From Methanomassiliicoccales archaeon PtaU1.Bin124 (GTDB taxonomy: Archaea > Thermoplasmatota > Thermoplasmata > Methanomassiliicoccales > UBA472), in contig MVRC01000012.1 in NCBI GenBank assembly GCA_002067865.1, positions 219,395 through 283,394 on the forward strand: 64,000 nucleotides of DNA. Direction: 5' to 3'. Numbering within the stretch: the first letter of the stretch is position 1; every line of letters starts with the position of its first letter. Of this stretch, positions 8,280-16,899 are shown one piece after another. The notes under the pieces were generated by a model. The model saw only the letters and a program-made list of their open reading frames with translations, was not told the DNA's origin and did no database searches. A program made the position numbers and the translations under genes.

Positions 8280-9431
8280 ATGAGCTCCGGAAAGGTTTGG
8301 CAGGCGTTCAAGGAGAACATGAAAGGCATGTGGCCGGCGCGCTTCATCGCGCTGGTGGTCGTCGCATCGATCATCATCTCGCTGTTCGGGCTGGCGTTCG
8401 AGAAAGGCCCGACGCAGGACATCTCGGTCGATGTGGTCAACATGGACTCGGCGACGGTCAATTCGACCGCATCCATGGTTGTGGGCGTGATGGATTCTGG
8501 GACGACTGTCAACATCATTTCCACCTACCGATCATCTGACACCAACGCTCTTCAGACCGCATTGGACGATCTCAAGTCCGGTAAGGTGGAGGCGGTCATC
8601 TTCTTCGGCCAGAACTTCACCTCCGACATTACCGCTTGGATGCTAGCGGCCAAGAACGGCACGTCGATTGCTCCCTCCAGCCTGGTGCTCTACATGGATG
8701 CTTCCAATCCCATCGCCTCCGCAGCAGTTCAAGGGGAGGTGCAGCGCAGCGTTCAGGTCGTACTGGCTTCGACGTTCAAGCTCTCCTCACCTGTTCGTGT
8801 TATGCCAAACATCGTTTACGGCGAAGGCACGGACATGAGGGACTTTATGTCACCAGCGATCGCCGGTCTGCTCATCTTCATTCTGACGCTCATGCCAACG
8901 CTGATGTCCAGCATGAACGGCGGTACGGTCAGGGATGGCAGATACACCGCTGGCGAAAGGATATCAGCGCAGATACTCTCCTCATTAGTGGTCGGGGCGG
9001 TCCTGGCCACGACCATCCTGCTGGTTATGGCGGCTTTCGGAATTCGTATGGTTGGAGACATGTCCGTCACGTTCACTCTGCTGGCCTTGCTGGCGATGGC
9101 CAGTTCCGGCCTCGGTCTTCTCTTGGCCACTGTGACGAAGAAGGCCCCGGCGGCCACCATGGTCATCTTCCCGCTGGTGCTGTACCCTGCCATCCTGCTG
9201 GGCGGCATCATCCTGCCGATATCGTCCATCCCGGACTATCTGCTCCCCATATCCTATCTCTTCCCCCTGACCTACGCCATCGACGGCACCAGGCTCTCGA
9301 TGCTGGACGGGTTCGGGTGGGACGGTTGCTGGGTGCAGGTCCTCTCGCTGCTGGTGTATGTGGCGATATGCGTGGGCATCGCCTGGTACTTCGAACGCCA
9401 TGCAAGGTCAGAGGAGGTAGAGAAAAAATGA
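8280..9431 (+). CDS. ABC-2 type transporter permease
   Basis: 383 residues. One helix near the N-terminus (FIALVVVASIIISLFGLAF) is followed by an extracytoplasmic domain of about 150 residues with a VDVVNMDSATVN strand, then five or six helices from about residue 195, including the family-typical segment with PLVLYPAILLGGIILP. This is the ABC-2/YhgE-like permease layout used for drug, lipid or polymer export. ATG 8280 is preceded by GGTGG at 8270-8274; an in-frame ATG at 8220 would lie inside the operator. No ATPase gene is adjacent; the nearest is at 28119-28901. It is probably controlled by the divergent TrmB protein. Confidence 0.8.
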   Translation: MSSGKVWQAFKENMKGMWPARFIALVVVASIIISLFGLAFEKGPTQDISVDVVNMDSATVNSTASMVVGVMDSGTTVNIISTYRSSDTNALQTALDDLKSGKVEAVIFFGQNFTSDITAWMLAAKNGTSIAPSSLVLYMDASNPIASAAVQGEVQRSVQVVLASTFKLSSPVRVMPNIVYGEGTDMRDFMSPAIAGLLIFILTLMPTLMSSMNGGTVRDGRYTAGERISAQILSSLVVGAVLATTILLVMAAFGIRMVGDMSVTFTLLALLAMASSGLGLLLATVTKKAPAATMVIFPLVLYPAILLGGIILPISSIPDYLLPISYLFPLTYAIDGTRLSMLDGFGWDGCWVQVLSLLVYVAICVGIAWYFERHARSEEVEKK

Positions 9432-9486
9432 TGATCGGGGGCAACGCCCCCTTTCCATCCGCACGAGGCCACTATGCGGTGTCAGG

Positions 9487-10149
9487 TCAGCTCCTCCCGC
9501 CGACCGACAGCGTTCCCTTCATCAACCATATCTCCGTGCCGTACTTGTCCAGCATCTCGCAGACCTTGTCCGCGAACCCGCCCATGTCCTTCAGGACCTC
9601 CTCGTGGTCGAGCTTCTGGACATCGCTATCCACATTAGCGACTGCGTCGACGAACTCCCTCTCCCCAAAGAGGTTGTACGCGCTCTCCAGGAACTCCATC
9701 GTCTCCTCCGGGTTCTGCAGGAGCTCCTTGTTGTTCAGGACGATGCAGGGCATGCGCACCTCGATGCCCTTGTTGATCACGACCGGAGAACCGACCCCGG
9801 CCAGCACGATCGCCGGGGTCTCGTCGAACGGTATGGCGTTCGTGATCGACACGTGCGCCGGGTCGTTCTTCCGCAGGATCCCGACCACCAGGTTCCTTTC
9901 CCTCCTGCCCCACTCCGTCAAAGCCGACTCCAATTCCGCGTTCGCCTCGAAGCCAGGCACGTGGAACAGTATCGCCCCGCTCTTGCTCGGCTCCCACCTC
10001 GCCTCTTCTGCCGTCAGGCGCTTGTCCCGCATGTCATACTCTTCGCGGGACAGGCCAGACATCTCTTCCGTTTCGATCTCGATGTTTCGGGCCTCATCCT
10101 TGATGTCGCCCCATGACTCGATACCTGTATGGACCATCGTTGTTACCAT
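9487..10149 (-). CDS. Conserved protein of unknown function (paralogue of the broken gene at 10421-11092)
   Basis: 220 residues, soluble and acidic, with no signal peptide or membrane helix. It opens with a helical region including ESWGDIKDEARNIEIE, then an alpha/beta region: SGAILFHVPGFEANAELES, RNLVVGILRKND and FDETPAIVLAG. The TP-A-hydrophobic turn preceded by short strands and helices recalls the cis-Pro of thioredoxin-like folds, but no CxxC exists, so this is only a fold suggestion. ATG 10149 follows a strong GAGGGAGGAAC ribosome site and aligns with the start of the paralogue. Downstream on the same strand after a gap of 271 bases; function unknown. Confidence 0.65.
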   Translation of the reverse strand: MVTTMVHTGIESWGDIKDEARNIEIETEEMSGLSREEYDMRDKRLTAEEARWEPSKSGAILFHVPGFEANAELESALTEWGRRERNLVVGILRKNDPAHVSITNAIPFDETPAIVLAGVGSPVVINKGIEVRMPCIVLNNKELLQNPEETMEFLESAYNLFGEREFVDAVANVDSDVQKLDHEEVLKDMGGFADKVCEMLDKYGTEIWLMKGTLSVGGRS

Positions 10150-10420
10150 GTTCCTCCCTCCCTCATTGCATCGCCTCGCCGGACGGTGGTAGGAATCAAT
10201 TGTCATCCCATCCCCCCTACGGATGTCCTCGAAACACCACGGGTGTTCGATTTCATCCCCCCGCTGATAAACCTTTGGCAGGGCAGAAATAATTGAGCTG
10301 GAACTTTAAAAAAGCAGAAATTTTCAGGGGGCCGCTGGGGTCAAAAACAAGGCATATTATGGAAAAGCGAGGGGACCCTCCCCTCAAACAATGCCAGCGA
10401 GGCGAGCGTTCCTTTCTTTC

Positions 10421-11092
10421 TTATGTTCCACCCCTCCTGTTCACCCTGATCGTCCCCGTCACCAGGCCGATGTTCAATTTTGTGCTCGTCCAAGAGGTCG
10501 CAGACCATGGTGGCGAACCCGCCCATGCCGGACAGCGTCACGTCATGGTCCAAGCGGTTCTCCTCCTCGCCGACCTTTCCTACCGCCTCCACGAACTCCC
10601 TCTCTACGAAGAGGTCATAGATGCTCTCCAGCGCCTCCATCGTTCTCTCTGTGTTCGCCAGCATCTCCTTGTCGTCCAGCACCACGAACGGCATCCTCAC
10701 ATGGATCCCCTTGTCGACGACATCTGACGACTCCACCCCCGCGATGACGATAGCCGGGGACCTCTCTACCGAGAACGCGCCCATGACCGAATGGTATGCC
10801 GCGTCATCCCTCCTCAGATGCCCCACCGCCAGGTTCATGTCCCGCTGCGCGCCCCACGCTTCCAGTTCAGTCTCAAGCTCGGGGTAGTTGGCCAGTCCGG
10901 GAGTGAAGAACAGCAATGCACCAGACTTGCTCGGGCTCCACGAGATCCTCATTCCCTTGGCCGCAGCCCTGGTCCGCGCATCGATGAACGCAGCCTCTCC
11001 TCTGACTCTTCGATCTCCAAGTTGCGGGCTTCATTTTTGATGTCGCCCCAGGTTTCGATGTATCTTCTTTGCTCTGTCAAGATGGCCGCCAT
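10421..11092 (-). pseudogene. Paralogue of 9487-10149 broken by two apparent frameshifts
   Basis: A gene with the same plan as the 9487-10149 gene can be followed across three frames. ATG 11092, after ribosome site GGAGGGAGAAC, begins MAAILTEQRR and continues ETWGDIKNEARNLEIEE, matching ESWGDIKDEARNIEIE. Near 10994-11012 the match moves to another frame (WSPSKSGALLFFTPG onwards), and near the A-run at 10476-10481 it moves again, ending LNIGLVTGTIRVNR against EIWLMKGTLSV. Restored, the protein is about 220 residues, like its paralogue. The central frame alone would give a 203-residue product (10341-10952). Either the gene is decaying or the assembly has two indels; the second lies at a homopolymer. 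Confidence 0.6.
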
Positions 11093-11304
11093 TGTTCTCC
11101 CTCCTGCGTTCTTATTGCTCACCTCGCTGCATGGTGGGAATGCCGGCTCCGCTGATCATGGCGGGACAGACGTTCCACCACGAATGTTACTAGACCCCCC
11201 GGGATAATGAACCTTTACTTGATCGGACCGATGGGGCCAGAAGGGTATGTCAGGAGTAGAAAATAATAAATAAATAATATAAAATATAAAAAATAGGATT
11301 TTAT

Positions 11305-12462
11305 TCATCCCTTGAGCATCTGGCATGCCCTGGTGAGGATGTCGTCCTTCTTGGCGAAGCAGAAGCGGACCAGGTCCTCCCCGCCGCCGTTGGAGTAGAA
11401 GGCCGAGCCAGGCACCGAGGCCACGCCCCTCTCATGCAATATCTGCAAGGCACGTTCTTTGCTGGTCTCTCCCGGAAGGTGGGACACGTCGGCCAGGATG
11501 TAGTAAGCGCCATGCGGAACGTACGGCTCCAGCCCGGCCGTCCTCAGCGCGGCCACCATCTCGTCCCTCTTCTGCTGATAGGTCCTCGCCACGTTCTCGT
11601 AGTAGGAGGAGGGGAGCTGCATGATGCCCTTCGCCACGCCCACCTGCAGCGGCGCCGGCGCGCACACGTAGACGAGGTCGTTCACGTAGCCGATCATCTG
11701 CGCCCACTTCTCATCACATACGCAGTAACCGAGCCTCCAGCCGGTGATGGAGAACGTCTTCGAATAGCCGGAGATGACGATCGCCCTGTCCCGCAGCTCC
11801 TTGATCGACCAGGGACTGATGTGCTTCCTGCCGTCGTACACGAAGTACTCGTAGATCTCGTCGGAGAAGAGGAACATGTTGTTCTGATGGCAGATGGCAG
11901 CAAGGTCTTCCAGCTCCTTCCTGGTGAACACCTTTCCAGATGGATTGCCGGGGGTGTTGACGATGATGGCCTTCGTCTTAGGGCCGATGACCTTCTTCAC
12001 CGCATCCACGTCCAGCGTCCAGTCGGGCGGGGACATCGGCACGTACTTCGGCACAGCCCCGACCGCCAGCAGCGTGTTCACGTGGTACTGGTAGAACGGC
12101 TCCAGGACGATGACCTCGTCGCCCGGGTTCAGCAGCGCCAGGCAGGCAGAGTAGAAAGCGCCGGTGGCCCCAGCAGAAACGATGATGTTCTTCTCCGGGT
12201 CGAGCACGGCATCGTTGAACGTCCTGAACTTGTGCGCGATGGCCTCGCGGATGATCGGCAGACCATCATACCTGGTGTAAGCGTTGATGCCCTGCCTCAT
12301 GGCCTCGTAGGCGGAGTCGATGACGACCTGGGGGACATCGAGATCGCATACCCCTTGCGCCAGGTTCAGCCCGCCCACGCGGATGCACTCCAGCGTCATG
12401 TTCCTGATCTCCGATTGAACGATCAAACGGGAGCGGTCGCTGACATCCAGGTTCTTGGCCAT
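11305..12462 (-). CDS. Pyridoxal-phosphate aminotransferase, class I/II (aspartate-type)
   Basis: 385 residues, full length for fold-type I aminotransferases. Visible are AGATGAF near 98 (cofactor phosphate), the NTPGNPSG segment at 169-176, the Asp in FSDEIYEYFVYD near 201, the Schiff-base Lys235 in SGYSKTFSITGWRLGY, and a C-terminal Arg in the segment VRFCFAKK that should bind the substrate carboxylate. It transfers an amino group between an amino acid and a 2-oxoacid in the cytoplasm; substrate choice cannot be read. It stands alone, with an AT-rich stretch after the stop (11262-11304) that could end transcription. Confidence 0.9.
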   Translation of the reverse strand: MAKNLDVSDRSRLIVQSEIRNMTLECIRVGGLNLAQGVCDLDVPQVVIDSAYEAMRQGINAYTRYDGLPIIREAIAHKFRTFNDAVLDPEKNIIVSAGATGAFYSACLALLNPGDEVIVLEPFYQYHVNTLLAVGAVPKYVPMSPPDWTLDVDAVKKVIGPKTKAIIVNTPGNPSGKVFTRKELEDLAAICHQNNMFLFSDEIYEYFVYDGRKHISPWSIKELRDRAIVISGYSKTFSITGWRLGYCVCDEKWAQMIGYVNDLVYVCAPAPLQVGVAKGIMQLPSSYYENVARTYQQKRDEMVAALRTAGLEPYVPHGAYYILADVSHLPGETSKERALQILHERGVASVPGSAFYSNGGGEDLVRFCFAKKDDILTRACQMLKG

Positions 12463-12528
12463 AGGGACTGGAACTGGTGTGATGGATTAAATCGTTTGGC
12501 AATTAATCGGATGTAAGATGACGGGCCC

Positions 12529-13275
12529 TTAGGTCGTTTGCATCAAGACCGTTTCGATGATCTCTCTCACCTCTCCAGCATCGATCCTCCCATAGAATTC
12601 GATGGCCGGCCCATCATCCGCTAATGATTCCAGGACCATCGTTAGGAATGGAAATTTATTAAAAAATTCGGCCATTTCGACAAGGCTAATATCTCTCCCA
12701 CCATGACTTGGATCTAGCAATGCCAATATGTCCCCCTTATCTTTCATATGTTTTCCCGATTCCCATTGGGGGTCCGAAGACGTTCCAGAGCTCAATCGAT
12801 ATCCTCGGTCAGATGCAGCCTTCATCTTCATCAAAAGAAGGGCAGCGCGGGTGGGTAGATACATTTCGTAGCCTGCCACCGACCTTCGCACGTTATGGGT
12901 ATTGAGAAATGAATAGTCAAGATGAGACCCAGTCACCTCGAATGGATCAGGGGTCGCTTTGCTTCCAAGATCAAGGATGATCTTTTTTCCATCTACGGTC
13001 TTCACTATCCTTCTCATGACATCGTCGACCCGCTCATGAACAAATCCTCTCGTCGTAACTAGGTGATGTTGAATGCTGGCACGAGCATCATGATCGACTA
13101 TCAGATCGATGTCGACCGACCCATACCAGGGGTTGAAAGAATCAACCGCCCATCCACCGATCAGTATCGCTGCAGGGTTTGCTCCTCTCTTGCGTGGACC
13201 TAAGTGCTCAGAAATGTAACCAAGTTCGATCCTGGACGCCTCGATGATGATCGGATCCCTAACGTAAGGAGGCAA
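12529..13275 (-). CDS. AbiEii-like nucleotidyltransferase (putative toxin)
   Basis: 248 residues. The nucleotidyltransferase core is GGWAVDSFNP with VDIDLIVD about ten residues later, matching the GG and DxD metal motif of MNT/AbiEii enzymes; a third acidic residue may be in KIILDLGSK. An insertion near 150-190 (KMKAASDRGYRL ... DKGDILALL) is also typical of AbiEii, where KxK and DxxD residues matter. Its start overlaps the end of the upstream gene by 17 bases, so the two are translationally coupled. Together they resemble a type IV toxin-antitoxin pair in which this enzyme would modify tRNA or another target; toxicity is inference. Somewhat AT-richer than neighbours. Confidence 0.7.
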   Translation of the reverse strand: MPPYVRDPIIIEASRIELGYISEHLGPRKRGANPAAILIGGWAVDSFNPWYGSVDIDLIVDHDARASIQHHLVTTRGFVHERVDDVMRRIVKTVDGKKIILDLGSKATPDPFEVTGSHLDYSFLNTHNVRRSVAGYEMYLPTRAALLLMKMKAASDRGYRLSSGTSSDPQWESGKHMKDKGDILALLDPSHGGRDISLVEMAEFFNKFPFLTMVLESLADDGPAIEFYGRIDAGEVREIIETVLMQTT

Positions 13276-14254
13276 TTTTCTTCACCAATTCCATGGTCAT
13301 GTCCTTTCCACCATATCCCAGGCCTGCAAGGTCCATCAATGTCTGACAGGGTGATGTTACCCTGATGCCCTCAAGAATTCTTGTCGAATCAAAGATCTCC
13401 CTATCTGGTCTATACGCCTGGAGGACGATCGTTCCTTCCTGAGCGGTCGAGAGGTCATCGATCAGCTCCAGATCATCTTCTCGCAGATATATCTGGATCG
13501 AATCATTGCGAAACGCATAATTTGTGTATCGGGAACCAGCATCGAAAAGGCCAAATGCAAATTCTACCCCATGGCTGCGGAGGTGATCCTGAACCGATTC
13601 CAGAGCAGCCGCCTTTTGATCATACCGGAATGGTATGCTCATTTCAAGTATCTTCAGCTTCTTCACCGGCCTCTCCCAAGCCACGGCATTTAACAATTTC
13701 TCTTGGTCGATGATGTGAACATAATCACCATTTTTTATAACGATGTCATGATCCAGTAATTGTGTGATCGTTGCATGGGCCCAGCCGTATGAAACATCAC
13801 TTTTCAGAGAAAGCTGGCGAATGGATGATGGCCCATTAGAGATCAATGTGCAAATGACCTTCCAGGTCTTTTCAGGGGTCACCTTCAATGGTTTCATCCT
13901 TACATTTTTTGATTGATCACGGAGCTCTTCACCCCTTTCTGTTAAAATGATCTCAATTCCCAATTTCTTTGCCAATTGGAAAATATTATTCGATGCTGCC
14001 CTTGTGATGATGACATACCTCGATGGAACCCTCTCATTGTCCTCCAACATCAACGATTTTAACAGATTCAGTTTAGCGATTTTAGGGAAATCGGCATTTC
14101 TGGAAAATTCTACGAAGATGATTCCATTCGTCCGCATATCACGACCGATGAAATCGACGTCCACATTTTTATCGAACTGGTCCTCCAATGGAGCTATGTC
14201 GAGGGCGAGATATTTTTTGATCAGATTTTCTTGATTTGGGTCCTTCATCATCAT
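13259..14254 (-). CDS. AbiEi-like antitoxin/regulator with N-terminal nuclease-like domain
   Basis: 331 residues in three parts. Residues about 20-110 (VDVDFIGRD, GIIFVEFSRN, RYVIITR, LGIEIIL) follow the strand order of a restriction-endonuclease-like fold, but the expected ExK is Glu-Phe-Ser, so it is probably inactive. A winged helix follows near 125-185 (STWKVICTLI-like helix, then SIRQLSLKSDVSYGWAHATI). The C-terminal part (VEFAFGLFDAGSRYTNY, ILEGIRVTSPCQTLMDL) matches AbiEi-type antitoxins. It precedes the nucleotidyltransferase and starts inside an array of dyads (14253-14339), so autorepression is likely. The nuclease-like N-terminus is my structural guess. Confidence 0.65.
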   Translation of the reverse strand: MMMKDPNQENLIKKYLALDIAPLEDQFDKNVDVDFIGRDMRTNGIIFVEFSRNADFPKIAKLNLLKSLMLEDNERVPSRYVIITRAASNNIFQLAKKLGIEIILTERGEELRDQSKNVRMKPLKVTPEKTWKVICTLISNGPSSIRQLSLKSDVSYGWAHATITQLLDHDIVIKNGDYVHIIDQEKLLNAVAWERPVKKLKILEMSIPFRYDQKAAALESVQDHLRSHGVEFAFGLFDAGSRYTNYAFRNDSIQIYLREDDLELIDDLSTAQEGTIVLQAYRPDREIFDSTRILEGIRVTSPCQTLMDLAGLGYGGKDMTMELVKKIASLR

Positions 14255-14339
14255 GTATCATAAAACTATGATACATATTAATAACTATCACTGATAGGTA
14301 TCACTAATATATGATAGATTTATAACTATATCACTGATA
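14253..14339. promoter_or_regulatory. Operator array with repeated TATCA/TGATA dyads
   Basis: Four dyads of the same half-site lie in 87 bases before the AbiE-like operon. The first is ATGTATCATA and TATGATACAT around 4 bases (14253-14276), overlapping the start codon. TATCACTGATA occurs at 14286-14296 and again at 14329-14339, and TATCA with TGATA at 14299-14316. Repeated half-sites at a toxin-antitoxin-like promoter suggest cooperative autorepression by the winged-helix protein; this is inferred. Confidence 0.7.
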
Positions 14340-14348
14340 ACTAAATGA

Positions 14349-14681
14349 CTATGCCTTTTTGACCTTGCCCTTGTTCTCCACCCATTGCACCAGGATTAGG
14401 ATGAACCACACGATCGGGAACAACTCCACGAAGACGATGAGCACAGGGTCGGTCTCGTTCAGCAGCAGGTAGAACAGGATGACGAAGCCCATGATGGTGG
14501 CGAACAGCAGCCCTCCGATGGTATAGCGCTTCAGCTCCTGATAGGTCGGCGGCCGCTCTAACGGAAAGCCGGTGTTATCGAATCCGCGCGTCTGCTGGGC
14601 CTCGCGCTTGAAGGTAGCGCCGCAGGCCGTACAGAATCCGAGGTTGAACGTGTCCTCGTGACCGCAATGGGGGCACTGCAA
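14349..14681 (-). CDS. Zinc-ribbon membrane protein
   Basis: 110 residues. A four-Cys zinc ribbon at the N-terminus (C3, C6, C17, C20) is followed by a polar linker and two hydrophobic helices (about 52-71 and 78-97). The start is TTG 14681, supported by a GGTGAT ribosome site 4 bases upstream, the exact complement of the archaeal 16S tail, and by the ribbon starting at residue 3. Such small ribbon-plus-helices proteins are common in Thermoplasmatota and have no assigned function. An AT-rich stretch of about 65 bases (14765-14829) lies before the next gene. Confidence 0.7.
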   Translation of the reverse strand: MQCPHCGHEDTFNLGFCTACGATFKREAQQTRGFDNTGFPLERPPTYQELKRYTIGGLLFATIMGFVILFYLLLNETDPVLIVFVELFPIVWFILILVQWVENKGKVKKA

Positions 14682-14829
14682 GCTATCACCGTTATTAACA
14701 CTGTGACACCTCCGGCTTAATAGTTTTGGAACCTTGTTCGCCCGCTCGACCGGAGCGGAAAAAGAAGCATAAGGCCGAACATAAAATATATATTAATTTA
14801 TAATATATTATGAAATAAAAATAATTTAT

Positions 14830-15426
14830 TTAAATCAGGCCATTCGACATCTTCCGCACCCACTCGGTCTTGTCGCCGTTCGGGGCGTGGTAGCGGGAGA
14901 ACTTGGCCAGCAGGTCCCCGGCATCATCGCTCACCAGCACCATCTCCCGGTTCAGTTCGTTGACGAACTTCTCTTCGACCGCATGGTCCAGGAAATCCAG
15001 CAGCCTGTCGAAGTAATGGTCTATGTTCAATAGTCCGCAGGGCTTCTTGTGCAGGCCCAGCTGGGCCCAGGTGACGACCTCGAAGAACTCCTCGATCGTG
15101 CCCATGCCCCCGGGCAGGGCGATGAAGCCGTCGGACAGCTCGATCATGCGGTTCTTCCTTTCATGCATCGTGTCGACCACGATCAACTCGTTGCAGTCGG
15201 TGCAGGCGATCTCCGACCTCACCAGGTTCTGGGGGGTGACCCCGATGACCCTTCCCCCCGCCTCCAGGCAGGAGAAGGCCAGCTGGCCCATCGTTCCCAC
15301 CTTCGCTCCGCCGTAGACGAGGGTGATGTTGTTCTCGGCCAGCAGCATGCCCAATGAACGGGCCGCCTTCACGTAATCGCTCCCGGACCCGGGACTGGAA
15401 CCGCAGAAGACGCAGACGCTCCTCAT
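14830..15426 (-). CDS. LOG-family protein (cytokinin riboside 5'-monophosphate phosphoribohydrolase-like)
   Basis: 198 residues with a Rossmann-like fold and the two family signatures PGGMGTIEEFFE (105-116, the PGGxGTxxE motif) and the preceding ERKNRMIELSDG. Members hydrolyse nucleoside 5'-monophosphates, releasing a base and ribose 5-phosphate; outside plants the physiological substrate is mostly unknown. The start ATG 15426 shares four bases (ATGA) with the stop of the upstream transporter gene, so the two are translated together. A longer open frame reaches 16053 but its upstream part is the antisense-like shadow of the transporter. Confidence 0.88.
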   Translation of the reverse strand: MRSVCVFCGSSPGSGSDYVKAARSLGMLLAENNITLVYGGAKVGTMGQLAFSCLEAGGRVIGVTPQNLVRSEIACTDCNELIVVDTMHERKNRMIELSDGFIALPGGMGTIEEFFEVVTWAQLGLHKKPCGLLNIDHYFDRLLDFLDHAVEEKFVNELNREMVLVSDDAGDLLAKFSRYHAPNGDKTEWVRKMSNGLI

Positions 15427-16313
15427 TTGCCTCCCTCGAGATCGGCCACCAGGAATATGGCCGCGAAGGTCATCAATGCTCCGACCACTATGAACGCGTC
15501 CAACGACTCCCCCAGCAGGAAGACGCTCAGCACCACGCTGAAAGTCGATTCCAGCATGAGGACGGTGGCGGAGGTCACCATGCCGATCTTCGGCAGAGCG
15601 CCGGTCCACATGATGGTGGGGATGGTGGTGCAGACCAGACCGATGTAGAGTATGAGCGGAATGGCGTTCATCCCGATGCCTCCCTGGTCCGGTATCATGA
15701 GGCCCACGCCAAGCAGCGTGAACGGCAGAAGGATGTGCAGACCCAGTGTCCATTGCTCGTACTTCATCTGCTTCAGCGCCCTGGGCGTGAAGATGACCAC
15801 CAGCGCGATGCACAGGGCCGAGCCCAACATGAATAGGTCGCCCACCAGCTGGCCGTGGGACAGTACTTCGACGTCCCATTTGGTGGTGATGGTCACGAGG
15901 CCCAGGAATCCCAACGCCAGGCCGATCAACCGCTTCCGGCTGATGCCTTCCTTGAAGAGGAAGTGGGAGAAGATCGCAACGAACAGCACGTTCGTGCCGA
16001 TGATCAAACCGCCGGCCGAGGCGGTCGTCATCGTCAGCCCGATGTACTGGCAAGAAACAAGGCAGGTGTTCAGCAAGGAGCCGAACCAGAACATCCTCAT
16101 CTTGAAGATGGAACGCACCAGGGTCCCGTTGTAGGCCATGTAGACGAAACAGGCCAGGACCCCGAACACCATGGCCGCGGCGCTGAGATAGAACGGGTCG
16201 AAGGCCCCGACCCCCATCTTGATCGCCACATAGGAGGAGCCGAGCATTAGACTGGATATCATGGTGATGCCGACGGCCTTGTCCCTATCGTCCATCCGAT
16301 TCATTCGAACCAT
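15423..16313 (-). CDS. EamA/DMT-family transporter
   Basis: 296 residues with ten hydrophobic helices arranged as two repeated EamA halves: the first begins ITMISSLMLGSSYVAIKMG, the second FMLGSALCIALVVIFTPRAL. This is the drug/metabolite transporter plan, usually exporting amino acids, nucleobases or other small metabolites across the cytoplasmic membrane. The stop overlaps the ATG of the LOG gene, which may link export to nucleotide salvage; that link is inference. Starts at Met1 or Met4/Met7 are all possible. An Asp/Arg-rich MDDRDK precedes the first helix. Confidence 0.87.
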   Translation of the reverse strand: MVRMNRMDDRDKAVGITMISSLMLGSSYVAIKMGVGAFDPFYLSAAAMVFGVLACFVYMAYNGTLVRSIFKMRMFWFGSLLNTCLVSCQYIGLTMTTASAGGLIIGTNVLFVAIFSHFLFKEGISRKRLIGLALGFLGLVTITTKWDVEVLSHGQLVGDLFMLGSALCIALVVIFTPRALKQMKYEQWTLGLHILLPFTLLGVGLMIPDQGGIGMNAIPLILYIGLVCTTIPTIMWTGALPKIGMVTSATVLMLESTFSVVLSVFLLGESLDAFIVVGALMTFAAIFLVADLEGGK

Positions 16314-16366
16314 GGGGATGCGCCAGACGATATTAATCTTTCCAGGCCGACGCCGAACATATCAGG

Positions 16367-16699
16367 TCAGAACGTGGTCGGCCGGATGACGATCCCGTCC
16401 CTCACGGCGATCTGCAGCAGGCCGTTGTACTTCAGATTATGCTCGAACTCCCTGGGGGTGTAGAGGTAGAGGTCGATCACTGCGCTCAGGCCGAGCAGCT
16501 TGCGCACCTCCAGGCAAGACGGGACCCTTCGTTCCTGCATGCGGAACCCCTCCCAGCGCTTGCAGACCAGAACGACCATGACGTCCCTGCGCTGGCCGTC
16601 ACCTTCCGGTAGAAAAGGACCGAAGAGGACGCCCTTCTCGATTTGGAACTTGTTCAAGAAATCGGTGAAATCCGAAATGAACAGCTCCATATCATCCAT
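16367..16699 (-). CDS. Degenerate minimal nucleotidyltransferase-like protein
   Basis: 110 residues. The layout follows MNT-type nucleotidyltransferases: GVLFGPFLPEGDGQRRDVMVVLVC (split here at its Gly-Asp centre because of length) corresponds to the GS-x-DxD strand-loop-strand, followed by WEGFRMQERR, and DLYLYTPREFEHNL, a usual end for this family. However the GSxxxGxxxxxSDID pattern is incomplete: only one Asp remains in RRDVMVV, so catalysis is doubtful. No HEPN partner is adjacent. Possibly a binding-only relative or half of an old toxin-antitoxin pair. Confidence 0.55.
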   Translation of the reverse strand: MDDMELFISDFTDFLNKFQIEKGVLFGPFLPEGDGQRRDVMVVLVCKRWEGFRMQERRVPSCLEVRKLLGLSAVIDLYLYTPREFEHNLKYNGLLQIAVRDGIVIRPTTF

Positions 16700-16872
16700 G
16701 ATGATCCGCTCTCACATCCCTTACGATCGTATGAACATAGAATCATGCCATATAAAGAAATCGATTTAGATAAAAATATCAAGGCAGAACAACGATCCCC
16801 TCGCGGAGAGCTTCCCTGGCCACAGTGTTTCAGGAAGAAATAATTATGTTCGGTATAAAATAAATGAGTGAT

Positions 16873-16890
16873 GCCCGGCTTTCACCGGGC
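16873..16890 (-). terminator. Intrinsic-like terminator of the 16900-17613 gene
   Basis: GCCCGG and CCGGGC form a 6-bp stem with a 6-base loop just past the stop of the leftward gene. On the transcript it is followed after a few bases by a U-rich run (about 16850-16866). Confidence 0.45.
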
Positions 16891-16899
16891 CAAGCCGTT

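Noticed and set aside
8636-10192. 518-codon rightward frame across the permease end and the unknown gene
   Set aside because: It is the out-of-frame and antisense shadow of two well-supported genes; translation is Arg/Gly/His-rich without hydrophobic pattern.
15427-16053. Extension of the LOG-family gene to 407 residues
   Set aside because: The added part lies out of frame over the EamA transporter gene and reads as Arg/His-rich shadow; ATG 15426 overlaps the transporter stop as a normal coupled start.
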